Virus record (IMG/VR): IMGVR_UViG_3300047560_000198 | Span: 1 to 20,167 of that record | Origin: a virus | Reading direction: 5' to 3' (one strand) | DNA length: 20,167 nucleotides | Shown: piece by piece, positions 20,083 to 20,167 of the stretch | Numbering within the stretch: the stretch's first letter is position 1 | Layout of the letters: each line of letters opens with the position of its first letter | The notes under the pieces: model-generated | The model's database searches: none | The model's input: only the letters and a program-made list of their open reading frames with translations | What the model was told of the DNA's origin: nothing | Position numbers and translations under genes: made by a program

Positions 20083-20167
20083 ATGACACAAGCCGCAGTT
20101 TTGGCGTCAAACGCCAGCCTCATGACAACGCCGTCTGGCACAGCCCCGTCTTACATTTGCCGCGCAT
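20083..20167 (+). CDS. Partial tail-fibre-like gene at window end
   Basis: An open frame starts at ATG 20083, 3 nt after the previous stop, and runs off the window without a stop. The 28 visible residues (MTQAAVLASNASLMTTPSGT and onward) are small and beta-compatible. The position after a fibre gene and the starting pattern suggest another fibre or tail protein. Too little is visible for more. Confidence 0.6.
   Translation, partial: MTQAAVLASNASLMTTPSGTAPSYICRA

Noticed and set aside
1-20167. CRISPR array, insertion sequence, rRNA
   Set aside because: No regularly spaced repeat-spacer pattern, transposase or rRNA-like segment was seen.

Overview
This window is part of a tailed double-stranded DNA bacteriophage (Caudoviricetes). 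It carries the packaging, head and tail-fibre half of the genome. Every supported gene is on the + strand, they are tightly packed, and many join by ATGA/GTGA overlaps. Composition is moderately GC-rich. No integrase, replication, lysis-enzyme or host gene is visible. The P22-like oversized portal, the head-tail adaptor-type proteins and the lack of a tape-measure gene in 20 kb suggest a podovirus-like phage, but this is inference. The protein families look like those of uncultured aquatic phages. The host cannot be assigned.

Layout. 1-212: leader with two dyads and a shrunken tRNA-like fold. 213-8070: packaging and capsid operon, in order a LexA-type DNA-binding protein, large terminase, portal, a small protein, a GroES-like co-chaperonin, scaffold, two further structural proteins and the major capsid protein. 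8086-8110: strong intrinsic terminator. 8112-8158: promoter with two identical 10-bp palindromic direct repeats 21 bp apart. 8241-9041: two small beta-rich virion proteins. 9034-13619: an unusual run of small Lys/Gly-rich basic proteins with shared motifs, plus a membrane/coiled-coil protein, a gp4-like head-tail protein and a zinc-ribbon protein. 13627-15532: adaptor-like and tail structural proteins. 15536-20167: an array of one-domain and two-domain tail-fibre-like proteins with three tandem paralogues, interleaved with small soluble proteins that may be fibre chaperones. The last gene runs off the window.

How they work together. Terminase and portal package DNA into a procapsid built on the scaffold and capsid protein. 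The co-chaperonin homologue probably helps fold the capsid protein in the host GroEL. The terminator/promoter block separates head expression from connector and fibre expression. The basic proteins are encoded inside the virion module and may be internal head, DNA-binding or assembly factors. The fibre array probably makes a mixed receptor-binding apparatus. Two small genes (58 and 56 aa) were found by reading the sequence directly. Family assignments come from memory of sequence patterns and were not database-checked.
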